Part shown: one piece after another, positions 24,314-33,651 of the stretch | How the letters are laid out: each line of letters starts with the position of its first letter | Numbering within the stretch: position 1 is the stretch's first letter | From: Blautia sp. AF19-10LB | GTDB lineage: Bacteria > Bacillota > Clostridia > Lachnospirales > Lachnospiraceae | Assembly (NCBI RefSeq): GCF_003461245.1 | Contig: NZ_QTWS01000017.1 | Span: 1 to 64,000, forward strand | Length of the DNA: 64,000 nt | Reading direction: 5' to 3' | Made by a program: the position numbers and the translations under genes | Notes under the pieces: generated by a model | Database searches by the model: none | What the model saw: the letters and a program-made list of their open reading frames with translations, nothing else | What the model was told of the DNA's origin: nothing

Positions 24314-24664
24314 ATGAAAATAAAAGCAGTACTCAGATCTTTGTTTCTGGCGTATGCGCTGACAGGAATATGTCTTTTGCTTCTTGCATTTCTTGTATTC
24401 CAGATGGATATCGGGACAGGTCCGGTCACGGTTGGGATTATCGTGATTTATGTGATCTCCTGCATGGCTGGTGGATTTCTGGCGGGAAAGATCACCAGGA
24501 GAGAGAAATACCGCTGGGGCGCCCTGGTAGGTCTCTCTTATTTCATACTTTTGGGAACTGTTTCTTTTATTGTGAGCGGAAGCTGGGATATGAGCCCGGG
24601 ACATATGATAACAACGCTTTGTATGTGCCTTGGAGGAGGTACTCTTGGAGGCATGCTATCTTAA
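24314..24664 (+). CDS. TIGR04086-family membrane protein
   Basis: A 116-residue integral membrane protein with four hydrophobic helices: about 10-32, 38-58, 70-90 and 98-116. A basic loop K-I-T-R-R-E-K-Y-R-W-G lies between the second and third. The pattern and the G-G-x-x-A-G-K motif fit the TIGR04086 family, which is often beside SCIFF and SecDF genes in Clostridia. Function is unknown. I chose the ATG at 24314 because GGGAGGG lies 8 bp upstream; an earlier start would lack a site. Confidence 0.72.
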   Translation: MKIKAVLRSLFLAYALTGICLLLLAFLVFQMDIGTGPVTVGIIVIYVISCMAGGFLAGKITRREKYRWGALVGLSYFILLGTVSFIVSGSWDMSPGHMITTLCMCLGGGTLGGMLS

Positions 24665-24675
24665 GAAAAAAATGC

Positions 24676-24704
24676 TTTTAATTGAGCAGGATTTATGCTA
24701 TACT
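24676..24704 (+). promoter_or_regulatory. Promoter of the SCIFF peptide gene
   Basis: A TGC-extended -10, TATACT (24699-24704), lies 17 bp after a weak -35 TTTTAA. The same TATGC-TATACT form is used by rpsB in this window, which supports it as a strong promoter type in this organism. Confidence 0.6.
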
Positions 24705-24740
24705 ATGCCCAGATAACTATACATAAGGAGGTATGATAAT

Positions 24741-24881
24741 ATGGAACATATCAAAACATTGAATACAAAGAATCTGCAGAACACAGTGAAAAAAGGTGGA
24801 TGTGGTGAATGTCAGACATCTTGCCAGTCTGCTTGCAAAACTTCCTGTACTGTAGGAAATCAGAGCTGCGAGAACAAATAA
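24741..24881 (+). CDS. scfA: SCIFF peptide precursor (six cysteines in forty-five)
   Basis: A ribosomally made precursor of 46 residues. The N-terminal leader begins MEHIKTLNTKNLQ, and the core holds six cysteines at 21, 24, 28, 32, 36 and 43. This is the SCIFF pattern found in nearly all Clostridia. The maturase encoded next forms thioether bonds from these cysteines to nearby residues, often threonine. AAGGAGG lies 9 bp before the ATG. The end product's role is unknown; wide conservation suggests a housekeeping signal or export function. Confidence 0.95.
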   Translation: MEHIKTLNTKNLQNTVKKGGCGECQTSCQSACKTSCTVGNQSCENK

Positions 24882-24902
24882 AGCAAGTTCAAAGCAATCA
24901 GT

Positions 24903-24930
24903 TAAGCAGCGGAGTGAAATCCGCTGCTTA
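24903..24930 (+). terminator. Hairpin between scfA and scfB
   Basis: TAAGCAGCGGA and TCCGCTGCTTA form a perfect 11-bp stem with GTGAAA loop, followed by TTCTTATG. Placed between peptide and maturase genes, it should give much more peptide mRNA than maturase mRNA, either by partial termination or by protecting the 3' end. Confidence 0.75.
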
Positions 24931-24975
24931 TTCTTATGATTAAAAAGTTTTTATAATGAAAGGATTTTCAGAGAG

Positions 24976-26340
24976 ATGAGTCTGATTCACAGATATCAGA
25001 ACAATGGATACAATATTGTTCTGGACATAAACAGTGGATGCATCCATCTGGTAGACCTGGTTACATACGAAGTGCTTCCATATATGGAAGAAGGATTGAA
25101 CGCAGAGGAAATTGTTTCCAAATTAAAGGATCGTTTCCCGGAAGAAGATATCCGTACTTCTGTTTCCGAGTGCGAGAAACTTAGGGAGCAGGGAATGCTC
25201 TTTACCAGAGATGCATATGAGAATGTAATAGAAGAATTTACCAAGAATCGACAGACCGTAGTTAAGGCTCTGTGCCTGCACATTGCCCATGACTGTAATC
25301 TGGCCTGTCGATATTGTTTTGCCGAAGAAGGAGAATATCACGGAAGACGTGCGCTGATGTCCTTCGAGGTTGGAAAGAAAGCACTGGATTTCCTGATCGC
25401 AAATTCCGGTTCAAGAAGAAACCTGGAAGTTGATTTCTTTGGCGGTGAGCCGCTGATGAACTGGCAGGTGGTCAAGGACCTGGTTGCCTACGGAAGAGAA
25501 CAGGAGAAACTTCATAATAAAAAGTTCCGTTTCACACTTACCACGAATGGTGTCCTTCTCAACGACGAAGTGATGGAGTTCTGTAACCGTGAGATGGGAA
25601 ATGTTGTTCTCAGCGTAGATGGCCGTAAGGAAGTACATGACTTCATGCGTCCGTTCCGCAAGGGAGCCGGAAGCTATGACCTGGTCATTCCGAAATTCCA
25701 GAAATTCGCAGAATCCAGAAATCAGGACAAGTATTATGTAAGAGGTACTTTTACTCATCATAATCTTGATTTCTCCAATGACGTTCTGCATCTGGCAGAT
25801 CTCGGATTCAAGCAGATCTCTGTAGAGCCTGTAGTTGCGGCTGACACAGAGGATTATGCGATCAGAGAAGAAGATATCCCGCAGATCAAGGAAGAATATG
25901 ATAAACTGGCAAAGGAAATGATCGCCAGGGAAAAGGCCGGCAAGGGCTTCAATTTCTTCCACTTTATGATCGACCTTACCGGTGGTCCTTGTGTGTACAA
26001 GCGTCTGTCCGGATGTGGTTCAGGAACCGAATATCTGGCGGTAACTCCGTGGGGCGATTTTTATCCATGTCATCAGTTTGTTGGTGAGGAACAGTTCCTT
26101 ATGGGAAATGTGGACGAGGGAATCACAAGACCGGAGATCCGCTGCGATTTCAGCAAATGTAATGTATATACAAAGGAATCCTGCAAGGACTGCTTTGCAA
26201 GATTTTACTGCAGTGGCGGATGTGCTGCCAATGCTTATCATTTCCAGAAAGATATTAATGGCAATTATGATATCGGATGCGAACTTCAGCGTAAGAGAGT
26301 GGAGTGCGCGATCATGATAAAGGCCGCATTAGCGGAATAA
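24976..26340 (+). CDS. scfB: SCIFF radical SAM maturase (thioether forming)
   Basis: A 454-residue radical SAM enzyme that installs thioether cross-links in the SCIFF peptide. The N-terminal region (about 1-95) is a peptide-recognition element of the RRE/PqqD type. The radical SAM cluster motif is C107-x3-C111-x2-C114. The C-terminal SPASM domain has cysteines in G-C-G-S-G-T, Y-P-C-H, C-D-F-S-K-C, C-K-D-C and Y-C-S-G-G-C, enough for two more iron-sulphur clusters. It is cytoplasmic and oxygen-sensitive. It follows scfA after a hairpin and precedes secDF, the usual neighbourhood. Confidence 0.95.
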   Translation: MSLIHRYQNNGYNIVLDINSGCIHLVDLVTYEVLPYMEEGLNAEEIVSKLKDRFPEEDIRTSVSECEKLREQGMLFTRDAYENVIEEFTKNRQTVVKALCLHIAHDCNLACRYCFAEEGEYHGRRALMSFEVGKKALDFLIANSGSRRNLEVDFFGGEPLMNWQVVKDLVAYGREQEKLHNKKFRFTLTTNGVLLNDEVMEFCNREMGNVVLSVDGRKEVHDFMRPFRKGAGSYDLVIPKFQKFAESRNQDKYYVRGTFTHHNLDFSNDVLHLADLGFKQISVEPVVAADTEDYAIREEDIPQIKEEYDKLAKEMIAREKAGKGFNFFHFMIDLTGGPCVYKRLSGCGSGTEYLAVTPWGDFYPCHQFVGEEQFLMGNVDEGITRPEIRCDFSKCNVYTKESCKDCFARFYCSGGCAANAYHFQKDINGNYDIGCELQRKRVECAIMIKAALAE

Positions 26341-26364
26341 AATAATTCAGGAAAGGAAAGAACG

Positions 26365-28791
26365 ATGAAGAAAAACAGAGCAATCGTTGCGCTGCTCCTG
26401 ACCGCCATTATCACAGTCTTTCTGTGTTACACGGCTGGGATTGGCCTCGGACCAACAGGAACCGGTGCAGCAAAGAACATCAAGACCGGTCTGGACCTGT
26501 CAGGTGGTGTCAGCATTACCTATCAGGCAAAAGACAGCAACCCAAGTGCTGAAGACATGTCAGATACTGTATACAAGCTCCAGAAGCGTGTAGAACAGTA
26601 CAGTACAGAAGCACAGGTGTACAAAGAAGGAAGCGACCGTATTGCAGTAGAAATCCCAGGAGTAACAGATGCAGACCAGATCCTCAATGATCTTGGTAAA
26701 CCTGGTTCTCTGTGTTTTATCACACAGACAGACGATGACGGTAATGCAAACTTCTCAAGCACAGGAAGCGGTTATGCGCTTGCAAGAAGTCTGGATGAGA
26801 TCCGCGAAGCAGGATCAGTAGTACTGGAAGGTACAGATGTGAAGGATGCCCAGGGAGGCGCTTTCCAGTCTGACAAAAACAGTTCCAGAGAATATGCTGT
26901 CAGCCTGACTCTTACAGATGAAGGTAAGACGAAATTTGCAGAAGCAACAGAAGCAAATGTCGGAAAACAGATTGCAATCGTTTATGATAACCAGATCTTA
27001 AGTGCTCCGAAGGTAAATGAAGCAATCACCGGAGGACAGGCACAGATCACCGGTATGTCAGGTGTAGAAGAAGCACAGAATCTTGCTTCCTATATCCGCA
27101 TCGGTTCTCTGAGTATCGAACTTGAAGAACTCCGTTCCAGCGTAGTAGCAGCACAGCTTGGTGAGGAAGCAATTTCCACCAGCGTTATGGCAGGTTTGAT
27201 CGGACTTGTGATCGTCATCATCTTTATGATCCTGATGTATCGTGTTCCTGGTGTGGTTGCAGGTGTAGCACTGGTTCTGTATACAGCGATCGTGCTGATC
27301 ACACTGAATGCATTTGATATTACACTTACTCTTCCAGGTATCGCGGGTATCATCCTTGGTATCGGTATGGCGGTGGATGCCAACGTTATCATTTACGCAC
27401 GTATCCAGGAGGAGATCGCAGCAGGAAGCTCCGTGAGAACTTCCATCAAAGCAGGTTTTGCCAAAGCGTTCAGCGCAATCCTTGATGGTAATGTTACAAC
27501 TCTGATCGCGGCACTGGTCCTGATGTGGTTAGGTTCCGGTACGGTTAAGGGATTTGCATACACACTGGCTATTGGTATCGTAGTTTCTATGTTTACCGCA
27601 CTGGTTGTGTCAAGACTGATCGTAAATGCACTGTATGCAGTAGGTGTCCGTGATCCGAAATTCTACGGAAGTGCAAAACAGCGTAAATTTGTTGATTTTG
27701 TTGGAAAGCGTAAAGTATTTTTCATTATTTCCATTATCCTGATCCTGAGCGGTCCGGTTGCAATGGTGGTTCATCATCAGACTGGCGGAACAGCATTAAA
27801 CTATGCACTTGACTTCTCCGGTGGTACAGCTACAACAGTAACATTCAACGAAGATATGGATATCAAGCAGATCGATTTTGAAGTTACACCAGTTGTAGAA
27901 GAGGTTACAGGAGACAAGAATGTACAGCCGACCAAGGTATCTGGAACAAATCAGGTAGTGATCAAGACACGTACTCTGTCACAGGAAGAACGTGAGAAAC
28001 TGGATCAGGCTCTGGTTGAGAACTTCGATGTAGATGACAGCCTGATCACAACAGAAAGTATTTCTGCTACTGTAAGTTCTGAGATGAGAAGAGATGCGAT
28101 CGTTGCAGTTCTTGTTGCAACACTCTGCATGCTGGTATACATCTGGTTCCGTTTCAAGGATATCCGTTTTGCGAGCAGTGCGGTCCTTGCACTTCTCCAT
28201 GACGTTCTGGTTGTTCTTGCATTCTATGCGATCTCCAGAATTTCTGTAGGTAATACCTTTATTGCCTGCATGCTGACAATCGTTGGTTATTCTATTAACG
28301 CAACGATCGTCATCTTTGACCGAATCCGTGAGAACATGCATGGAAGAAAGAATCCGGATAATCTGGAGCAGATCGTAAACGATAGTATCACACAGACACT
28401 GACAAGAAGTATTTATACTTCCTTTACAACCTTCGTAATGGTTGCAGTACTGTACATCCTTGGAGTATCCTCCATCCGTGAGTTTGCAGCTCCTCTGATG
28501 GCAGGTGTGATCTGCGGTGCATATTCTTCTGTATGCATTACAGGTGCACTGTGGCTGGTAATGAAGCGCCGCCAGGGCAAAGCCGTGGCACAGGCAGCGC
28601 TGGCTGGCAAGACAGCAGGTTCCAGCAAATCTTCTACAAAACAGCCGACCAATACAGCACAGAACAATCAGCCTTCCAAGAAGGATAAGAATCAGCCGAA
28701 GAAGAAAAACCGCAAGAGAGTTGCAGAACGTCTCGCAGCTCAGGAAGCAGCGGCAAAAGAAGCGGCAGATAACGAAAACAAAACAGAATAA
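26365..28791 (+). CDS. secDF: Fused protein translocase subunit SecDF
   Basis: A membrane protein of 808 residues that uses the proton gradient to aid late steps of Sec-dependent export. The SecD half (about 1-440) has a first helix, a periplasmic-type P1 domain starting with L-D-L-S-G-G-V, and five helices with D-A-N-V-I-I near 340. The SecF half (about 450-745) starts with D-F-S-G-G-T and has N-A-T-I-V-I-F-D-R near 645. The C-terminus is a Lys/Gln/Asn-rich cytoplasmic tail. A terminator hairpin follows. Confidence 0.95.
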   Translation: MKKNRAIVALLLTAIITVFLCYTAGIGLGPTGTGAAKNIKTGLDLSGGVSITYQAKDSNPSAEDMSDTVYKLQKRVEQYSTEAQVYKEGSDRIAVEIPGVTDADQILNDLGKPGSLCFITQTDDDGNANFSSTGSGYALARSLDEIREAGSVVLEGTDVKDAQGGAFQSDKNSSREYAVSLTLTDEGKTKFAEATEANVGKQIAIVYDNQILSAPKVNEAITGGQAQITGMSGVEEAQNLASYIRIGSLSIELEELRSSVVAAQLGEEAISTSVMAGLIGLVIVIIFMILMYRVPGVVAGVALVLYTAIVLITLNAFDITLTLPGIAGIILGIGMAVDANVIIYARIQEEIAAGSSVRTSIKAGFAKAFSAILDGNVTTLIAALVLMWLGSGTVKGFAYTLAIGIVVSMFTALVVSRLIVNALYAVGVRDPKFYGSAKQRKFVDFVGKRKVFFIISIILILSGPVAMVVHHQTGGTALNYALDFSGGTATTVTFNEDMDIKQIDFEVTPVVEEVTGDKNVQPTKVSGTNQVVIKTRTLSQEEREKLDQALVENFDVDDSLITTESISATVSSEMRRDAIVAVLVATLCMLVYIWFRFKDIRFASSAVLALLHDVLVVLAFYAISRISVGNTFIACMLTIVGYSINATIVIFDRIRENMHGRKNPDNLEQIVNDSITQTLTRSIYTSFTTFVMVAVLYILGVSSIREFAAPLMAGVICGAYSSVCITGALWLVMKRRQGKAVAQAALAGKTAGSSKSSTKQPTNTAQNNQPSKKDKNQPKKKNRKRVAERLAAQEAAAKEAADNENKTE

Positions 28792-28804
28792 TCAATAAAT
28801 AAAC

Positions 28805-28846
28805 CATATTCCCGGGCAGGATATCTGTTCCGGGAATATGTATTTT
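28805..28846 (+). terminator. Terminator after secDF
   Basis: CATATTCCCGG (28805-28815) and CCGGGAATATG (28830-28840) form a perfect 11-bp stem around a 14-nt loop, followed by TATTTTATG. recJ starts 30 bp later, so some readthrough may supply it. Confidence 0.75.
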
Positions 28847-28874
28847 ATGGAAGAAGACACAGGGAGAAAGAACT

Positions 28875-30587
28875 ATGGGAAAATGGGTAGTCTGCGCGAA
28901 ACGTGCAGATTTTCAGAAGATCAGCCAGGAATTCGGGATCGATCCGGTGATCGCAAGACTGATCAGGAACAGGGATGTAGAAGGAACAGAAAATATCCGT
29001 TCCTATCTTTATGGGACATTAAAGGAACTTCCATCACCGTGGCTTTTGAAAGACATGGACAAAGCAGTGGAGATCCTTCAGGAAAAAATAAAAGAACACA
29101 GAAAAATCAGGATTATCGGGGATTATGATATAGACGGCGTTACCTCGACCTGCATTCTGCTCAAAGGATTCCAGAGACTGGGGGCGGATGCGGACACCTA
29201 TATTCCGGACAGGATCAAAGATGGATATGGAATCCATGAACAGCTTATCCAGAAAGCAGTGGAGGATGGGATTGACACGATCGTCACCTGTGATAATGGA
29301 ATTGCAGCTTCGGCAGAGATCGCGGATGCAAAGGAACGTGGCCTGACGGTAGTTATCACTGACCACCATGACATTCCATTCCAAGAGACAGAAAATGGAA
29401 AAGAATGGATCATACCGCCGGCAGATGCGGTGATCAATCCGAAACAGGCAGACTGCGCATATCCGAACAAAAACCTCTGCGGGGCAGTCGTTGCATGGAA
29501 ACTGATCTGGGCATTATATGAAAAAAATGGAATCTCACAAAGTGAAGTTCTGGATTTTACAGAACTGGCAGCTGTTGCGACCGTTGGCGATGTCATGGAT
29601 CTGCAGGGAGAAAACAGGATCATCGTAAAAGAAGGTCTGAGACAGCTTTCGGCGACACATACACCGGGACTTCGGGCACTGATCCGTGCGAATAATCTGG
29701 ATGGTGCGGAGATCACGGCATATCATGTAGGTTTTGTGCTTGGACCATGCATCAATGCCAGCGGACGTCTTGACACGGCTGCGAGGTCACTGGAACTTCT
29801 CTGCGAAACAAACGAAGAAAAGGCAGCAGAGCTGGCGGGAGATCTTCTTGCCCTGAACCAGAGCAGAAAGGCAATGACAGAAAAAGGAAAAGAAGAAGCC
29901 ATCCGCCTGATCGAAGAGACGGGCTTAAATGAGGACCGTGTGCTGGTGGTCTATCTTCCGGACTGTCACGAAAGTCTTGCAGGTATCATTGCGGGCAGGA
30001 TTCGTGAAAAGTATCATAAACCGGTCTTTGTTCTCACAAAGGGTGAAAACTCTGTCAAGGGAAGCGGCCGTTCCATAGAAGCGTATTCAATGTACGAAGA
30101 AATGGTCAAATGCGGAGATCTTCTGATCCAGTTTGGCGGACATCCGATGGCAGCAGGACTTTCTATCGAAGAAAAAAATGTTGAACTGTTCCGAAAACAG
30201 CTGAATGCAAACTGTACTCTTACAGAAGAAGAACTCCGTCCAAAGATTGTGATCGATGTGCCAATGCCGGTTTCTTATCTTTCCAGGGAACTTACAGAGC
30301 AGTTAAAAATTCTGGAGCCGTTTGGCAAAGGAAACACCAAGCCGATTTTTGCACAAAAGGGGTTACGGGTTTTAAACTTAAGGATTTTTGGGAAGAATCA
30401 GAATGTGGCAAAGATGAAACTGGAGGATCAGACCGGCATGCAGATGGATGCGGTATACTTCGGAGAAGCGGAGAAATTTGCGGATTTTGTACGGCAGCAG
30501 GAGGAGATTTCCGTGACATATTACCCGGAGATCAATGTATATCAGGGACGTGAAACCCTGCAGGTTGTCATTCGCAACTACTGTTAA
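28875..30587 (+). CDS. recJ: Single-stranded-DNA exonuclease RecJ
   Basis: A 570-residue DHH-family 5'-3' exonuclease acting in recombination and mismatch repair. Motif I is D-Y-D-I-D-G (83-88), the DHH motif is D163-H164-H165, and the DHHA1 domain has G-S-G-R-S and F-G-G-H-P-M-A-A-G near 405-430. The OB-fold follows at the C-terminus. AGGGAGA precedes the ATG. Length is typical of the Firmicutes form without long extensions. Confidence 0.93.
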   Translation: MGKWVVCAKRADFQKISQEFGIDPVIARLIRNRDVEGTENIRSYLYGTLKELPSPWLLKDMDKAVEILQEKIKEHRKIRIIGDYDIDGVTSTCILLKGFQRLGADADTYIPDRIKDGYGIHEQLIQKAVEDGIDTIVTCDNGIAASAEIADAKERGLTVVITDHHDIPFQETENGKEWIIPPADAVINPKQADCAYPNKNLCGAVVAWKLIWALYEKNGISQSEVLDFTELAAVATVGDVMDLQGENRIIVKEGLRQLSATHTPGLRALIRANNLDGAEITAYHVGFVLGPCINASGRLDTAARSLELLCETNEEKAAELAGDLLALNQSRKAMTEKGKEEAIRLIEETGLNEDRVLVVYLPDCHESLAGIIAGRIREKYHKPVFVLTKGENSVKGSGRSIEAYSMYEEMVKCGDLLIQFGGHPMAAGLSIEEKNVELFRKQLNANCTLTEEELRPKIVIDVPMPVSYLSRELTEQLKILEPFGKGNTKPIFAQKGLRVLNLRIFGKNQNVAKMKLEDQTGMQMDAVYFGEAEKFADFVRQQEEISVTYYPEINVYQGRETLQVVIRNYC

Positions 30588-30632
30588 AAGTCGAAAATCC
30601 CTGTATTTTCACGACTCTTGTCGGGTTAGACA

Positions 30633-30661
30633 TTGATTCCATCAAAAAAAAGTGATATACT
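30633..30661 (+). promoter_or_regulatory. Promoter of apt
   Basis: TTGATT (30633-30638), 17 bp including eight A, TATACT (30656-30661) with TGA before it. An imperfect AGTCG..CGACT hairpin just upstream (about 30588-30617) may end the recJ transcript. Confidence 0.7.
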
Positions 30662-30701
30662 GATTACCTAGATTTATACAAAAAGTCGGAGGTACGCATA
30701 T

Positions 30702-31226
30702 ATGAAAAGAGTAGAGGATTATGTAAGAAGCATTCCGGATTTTCCGGAACCGGGCATTATTTTTCGTGATATAACAAGTGTTCTTCAGGATGCGGATGGT
30801 TTACAGCTTGCAATTGATTCCATGCAGGCCTGTCTTAAGGATACAGAGGTAGATGTGATCGCAGGAACAGAATCCAGAGGATTTATCTTTGGCGTGCCGA
30901 TTGCATACAATCTTCACAAACCATTTGTACCGATCCGTAAGAAGGGCAAACTTCCGTGCGAAACTGTCTCACAGAGCTATGATCTGGAATATGGCAGTGC
31001 CACGATCGAGATGCATAAGGATTCCATCAAACCAGGACAGAAGGTTGCAATCGTAGATGACCTGATCGCAACAGGCGGTACTATCGAAGCTGCGATCAAA
31101 CTGGTAGAGGAACTTGGCGGCGAAGTAGTCAAGGTTGTTTTCCTTATGGAACTTGCCGGACTGAAAGGCAGAGAAAAACTTGCAGGCTATGATGTAGCTT
31201 CTGTCATCAAATACGATGGCAAATAA
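30702..31226 (+). CDS. apt: Adenine phosphoribosyltransferase
   Basis: Makes AMP from adenine and PRPP in purine salvage. It has 174 residues, the usual size. The start is typical (Y-V-R-S-I-P-D-F-P-E-P-G-I-I-F-R-D-I-T), G-T-E-S-R-G-F-I-F-G lies near 58, and the PRPP loop reads V-D-D-L-I-A-T-G-G-T (about 122-131). It stands directly before the Rel gene, a widespread order in Clostridia (recJ-apt-rel). Confidence 0.95.
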   Translation: MKRVEDYVRSIPDFPEPGIIFRDITSVLQDADGLQLAIDSMQACLKDTEVDVIAGTESRGFIFGVPIAYNLHKPFVPIRKKGKLPCETVSQSYDLEYGSATIEMHKDSIKPGQKVAIVDDLIATGGTIEAAIKLVEELGGEVVKVVFLMELAGLKGREKLAGYDVASVIKYDGK

Positions 31227-31291
31227 TGTAGAAGTAACCCGATAAGAAGCACAGATACAAAATCTAAACGATGGCAGGCAGGTGGGAGAGA

Positions 31292-33625
31292 ATGGCAGAG
31301 AAGAAACAAAATGCACAGCCTGAGAAGAATCTGGATCAGGTAGAAAAAGAAAAACTGGAATCTGTAAAACGGGCAGATGCGGCAGTAAAATCCATGAATG
31401 ATTTTACAAGCCCGGAAGTCTTATACGATGAGCTGATCTCCAGCGTAAAGAAATATCATCCTTCTACGGATATTTCTATGATAGAGAAGGCATACGAAGT
31501 TGCAAGAGAGGCACATAAGGATCAGAAGCGAAAGTCAGGAGAGCCGTATATCATTCATCCGCTGTGCGTTGCGATCATCCTTGCCGATCTCGAACTGGAC
31601 AAGGAAACAATTGTTGCAGGTCTTCTTCATGATTCTGTAGAAGATACCTGGATGACCTGCGAGGAACTGGAGAAGGAATTTGGCGCAGAGGTTGCGCTTC
31701 TTGTAGATGGTGTAACAAAACTGGGACAGTTGAGCTATTCCTCAGACAAGGTAGAACAGCAGGCAGAGAACCTTCGTAAGATGTTTCTTGCCATGGCAAA
31801 GGATATCCGTGTAATCCTGATCAAACTTGCTGACCGACTTCATAATATGCGTACCCTGCAGTATATGAGACCGGAGAAACAGCAGGAAAAGGCAAGAGAG
31901 ACCATGGACATCTATGCACCGATCGCCATGCGTCTTGGTATTTCCAAGATCAAGGTGGAGCTGGATGACCTGTCACTGAAATATCTCAAACCGGATGTAT
32001 ATTATGATCTTGTGGACAAGGTCGCTCTTCGTAAGAGTGAACGCCAGAAATTTGTCAATAATATCGTAAGCCAGGTCAAGCAGCATATGGACGATGCCGG
32101 AATCAAGGCACAGGTGGATGGAAGAATCAAGCATTTCTTCAGTATTTACAAGAAGATGGTCAATCAGGACAAGACGATCGATCAGATTTATGATCTGTTT
32201 GCAGTCCGTATTCTGGTAGATACAGTCAAGGACTGTTATGCAGCCCTTGGCGTCATCCATGAGATGTACAAACCGATCCCGGGCAGATTCAAGGATTACA
32301 TTGCCATGCCGAAGCCAAATATGTACCAGTCCCTGCATACCACACTGATCGGACCAAATGGACAGCCATTTGAGATCCAGATCCGTACTTTCGAAATGCA
32401 CAAGACAGCAGAATATGGTATCGCTGCACACTGGAAATATAAGGAATCTTCCGATGGCAAACTGCCGGTAGATAAGCGCGAGGAGGAGAAGCTGAACTGG
32501 CTCCGTCAGATCCTTGAATGGCAGAAGGACATGTCCGATAACAGGGAGTTCATGAGCCTTCTCAAGAATGACCTGGACCTTTTTGCGGACAGTGTTTACT
32601 GCTTTACTCCGCAGGGAGATGTCAAGACTCTGCCGAATGGTTCCACACCGATCGATTTTGCGTACAGTGTACACAGTGCGGTAGGAAACCGTATGGTAGG
32701 TGCGAGAGTAAACGGCAAGCTTGTCCCGATCGAGTATCAGATCAAGAATGGTGACCGTATTGAGATCATCACTTCGATGAATTCCCAGGGACCGAGCCGT
32801 GACTGGCTCAAGATCGTCAAGAGTACACAGGCAAAGAACAAGATCAATCAGTGGTTCAAGAAAGAACTTAAAGAAGACAATATCCTCAAGGGCAAGGAAA
32901 TGCTGACACAGTATGCGAAGTCCAAGGGATATAAGATCAGTAATTATACCAAATCACAGTTTCTGGAATCTGTTATGCGCAAGTATGGTTTCCGTGACTG
33001 GGATTCTGTGCTGGCAGCAATCGGACATGGCGGACTTAAGGAAGGCCAGGTCTTCAATAAACTACTGGAAGCTTATGAGAAGGAAAATCAGAAGCATCTT
33101 ACTGATGAGCAGGTCCTTGAGGCGGCCGGTGAACAGCAGGAGAAGCTTCATATAACCAAGAACAAGGGCGGAATCGTAGTAAAGGGTATCCATGATGTTG
33201 CAGTCCGTTTTTCCAAGTGCTGCAGTCCGATTCCGGGAGATGAGATCGTAGGTTTTGTCACAAGAGGCCGTGGAATCACGATCCACAGGACGGACTGTGT
33301 AAACGTTCTGAACATGTCAGAGACAGACCGTTCCCGTCTGATCGAGGCAGAATGGCAGCCAACAGAGAACAAAAGCTCTGAGAAATATATGGCAGATATT
33401 CAGGTATTTGCCAATAACCGTACAGGTCTTCTGGTAGACCTTTCTAAAGTGTTCACAGAACGTAAGATTGATATGCGAACGATCAACAGCCGTACCAACA
33501 AGCAGGAGAAAGCCACAATTTCCATCAGCTTTGAGATCGGAAGCAAGGAAGAACTGGCGTCTCTCATTGAGAAACTCCGTCAGATCGAGAGCGTACTTGA
33601 TGTAGAACGTGGAACTCCAGGCTGA
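31292..33625 (+). CDS. relA: Bifunctional (p)ppGpp synthetase/hydrolase
   Basis: Controls the stringent response by making and degrading (p)ppGpp. It has 777 residues from ATG 31292, which has GGTGGGAG 6 bp upstream; the ATG at 31271 has none. Domains in order are HD hydrolase (H113-D114 in L-H-D-S-V-E-D-T), synthetase with R-F-K-D (332-335), the RFKD form found in bifunctional enzymes, then G-Y-x-S-L-H, TGS (about 430-490), zinc-finger/helical region (C-C-S-P-I-P-G-D near 645) and ACT. It belongs to the Rel/Spo long RSH type. Confidence 0.93.
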   Translation: MAEKKQNAQPEKNLDQVEKEKLESVKRADAAVKSMNDFTSPEVLYDELISSVKKYHPSTDISMIEKAYEVAREAHKDQKRKSGEPYIIHPLCVAIILADLELDKETIVAGLLHDSVEDTWMTCEELEKEFGAEVALLVDGVTKLGQLSYSSDKVEQQAENLRKMFLAMAKDIRVILIKLADRLHNMRTLQYMRPEKQQEKARETMDIYAPIAMRLGISKIKVELDDLSLKYLKPDVYYDLVDKVALRKSERQKFVNNIVSQVKQHMDDAGIKAQVDGRIKHFFSIYKKMVNQDKTIDQIYDLFAVRILVDTVKDCYAALGVIHEMYKPIPGRFKDYIAMPKPNMYQSLHTTLIGPNGQPFEIQIRTFEMHKTAEYGIAAHWKYKESSDGKLPVDKREEEKLNWLRQILEWQKDMSDNREFMSLLKNDLDLFADSVYCFTPQGDVKTLPNGSTPIDFAYSVHSAVGNRMVGARVNGKLVPIEYQIKNGDRIEIITSMNSQGPSRDWLKIVKSTQAKNKINQWFKKELKEDNILKGKEMLTQYAKSKGYKISNYTKSQFLESVMRKYGFRDWDSVLAAIGHGGLKEGQVFNKLLEAYEKENQKHLTDEQVLEAAGEQQEKLHITKNKGGIVVKGIHDVAVRFSKCCSPIPGDEIVGFVTRGRGITIHRTDCVNVLNMSETDRSRLIEAEWQPTENKSSEKYMADIQVFANNRTGLLVDLSKVFTERKIDMRTINSRTNKQEKATISISFEIGSKEELASLIEKLRQIESVLDVERGTPG

Positions 33626-33651
33626 TGAACGATATATAGGAGAAAGAGTGC

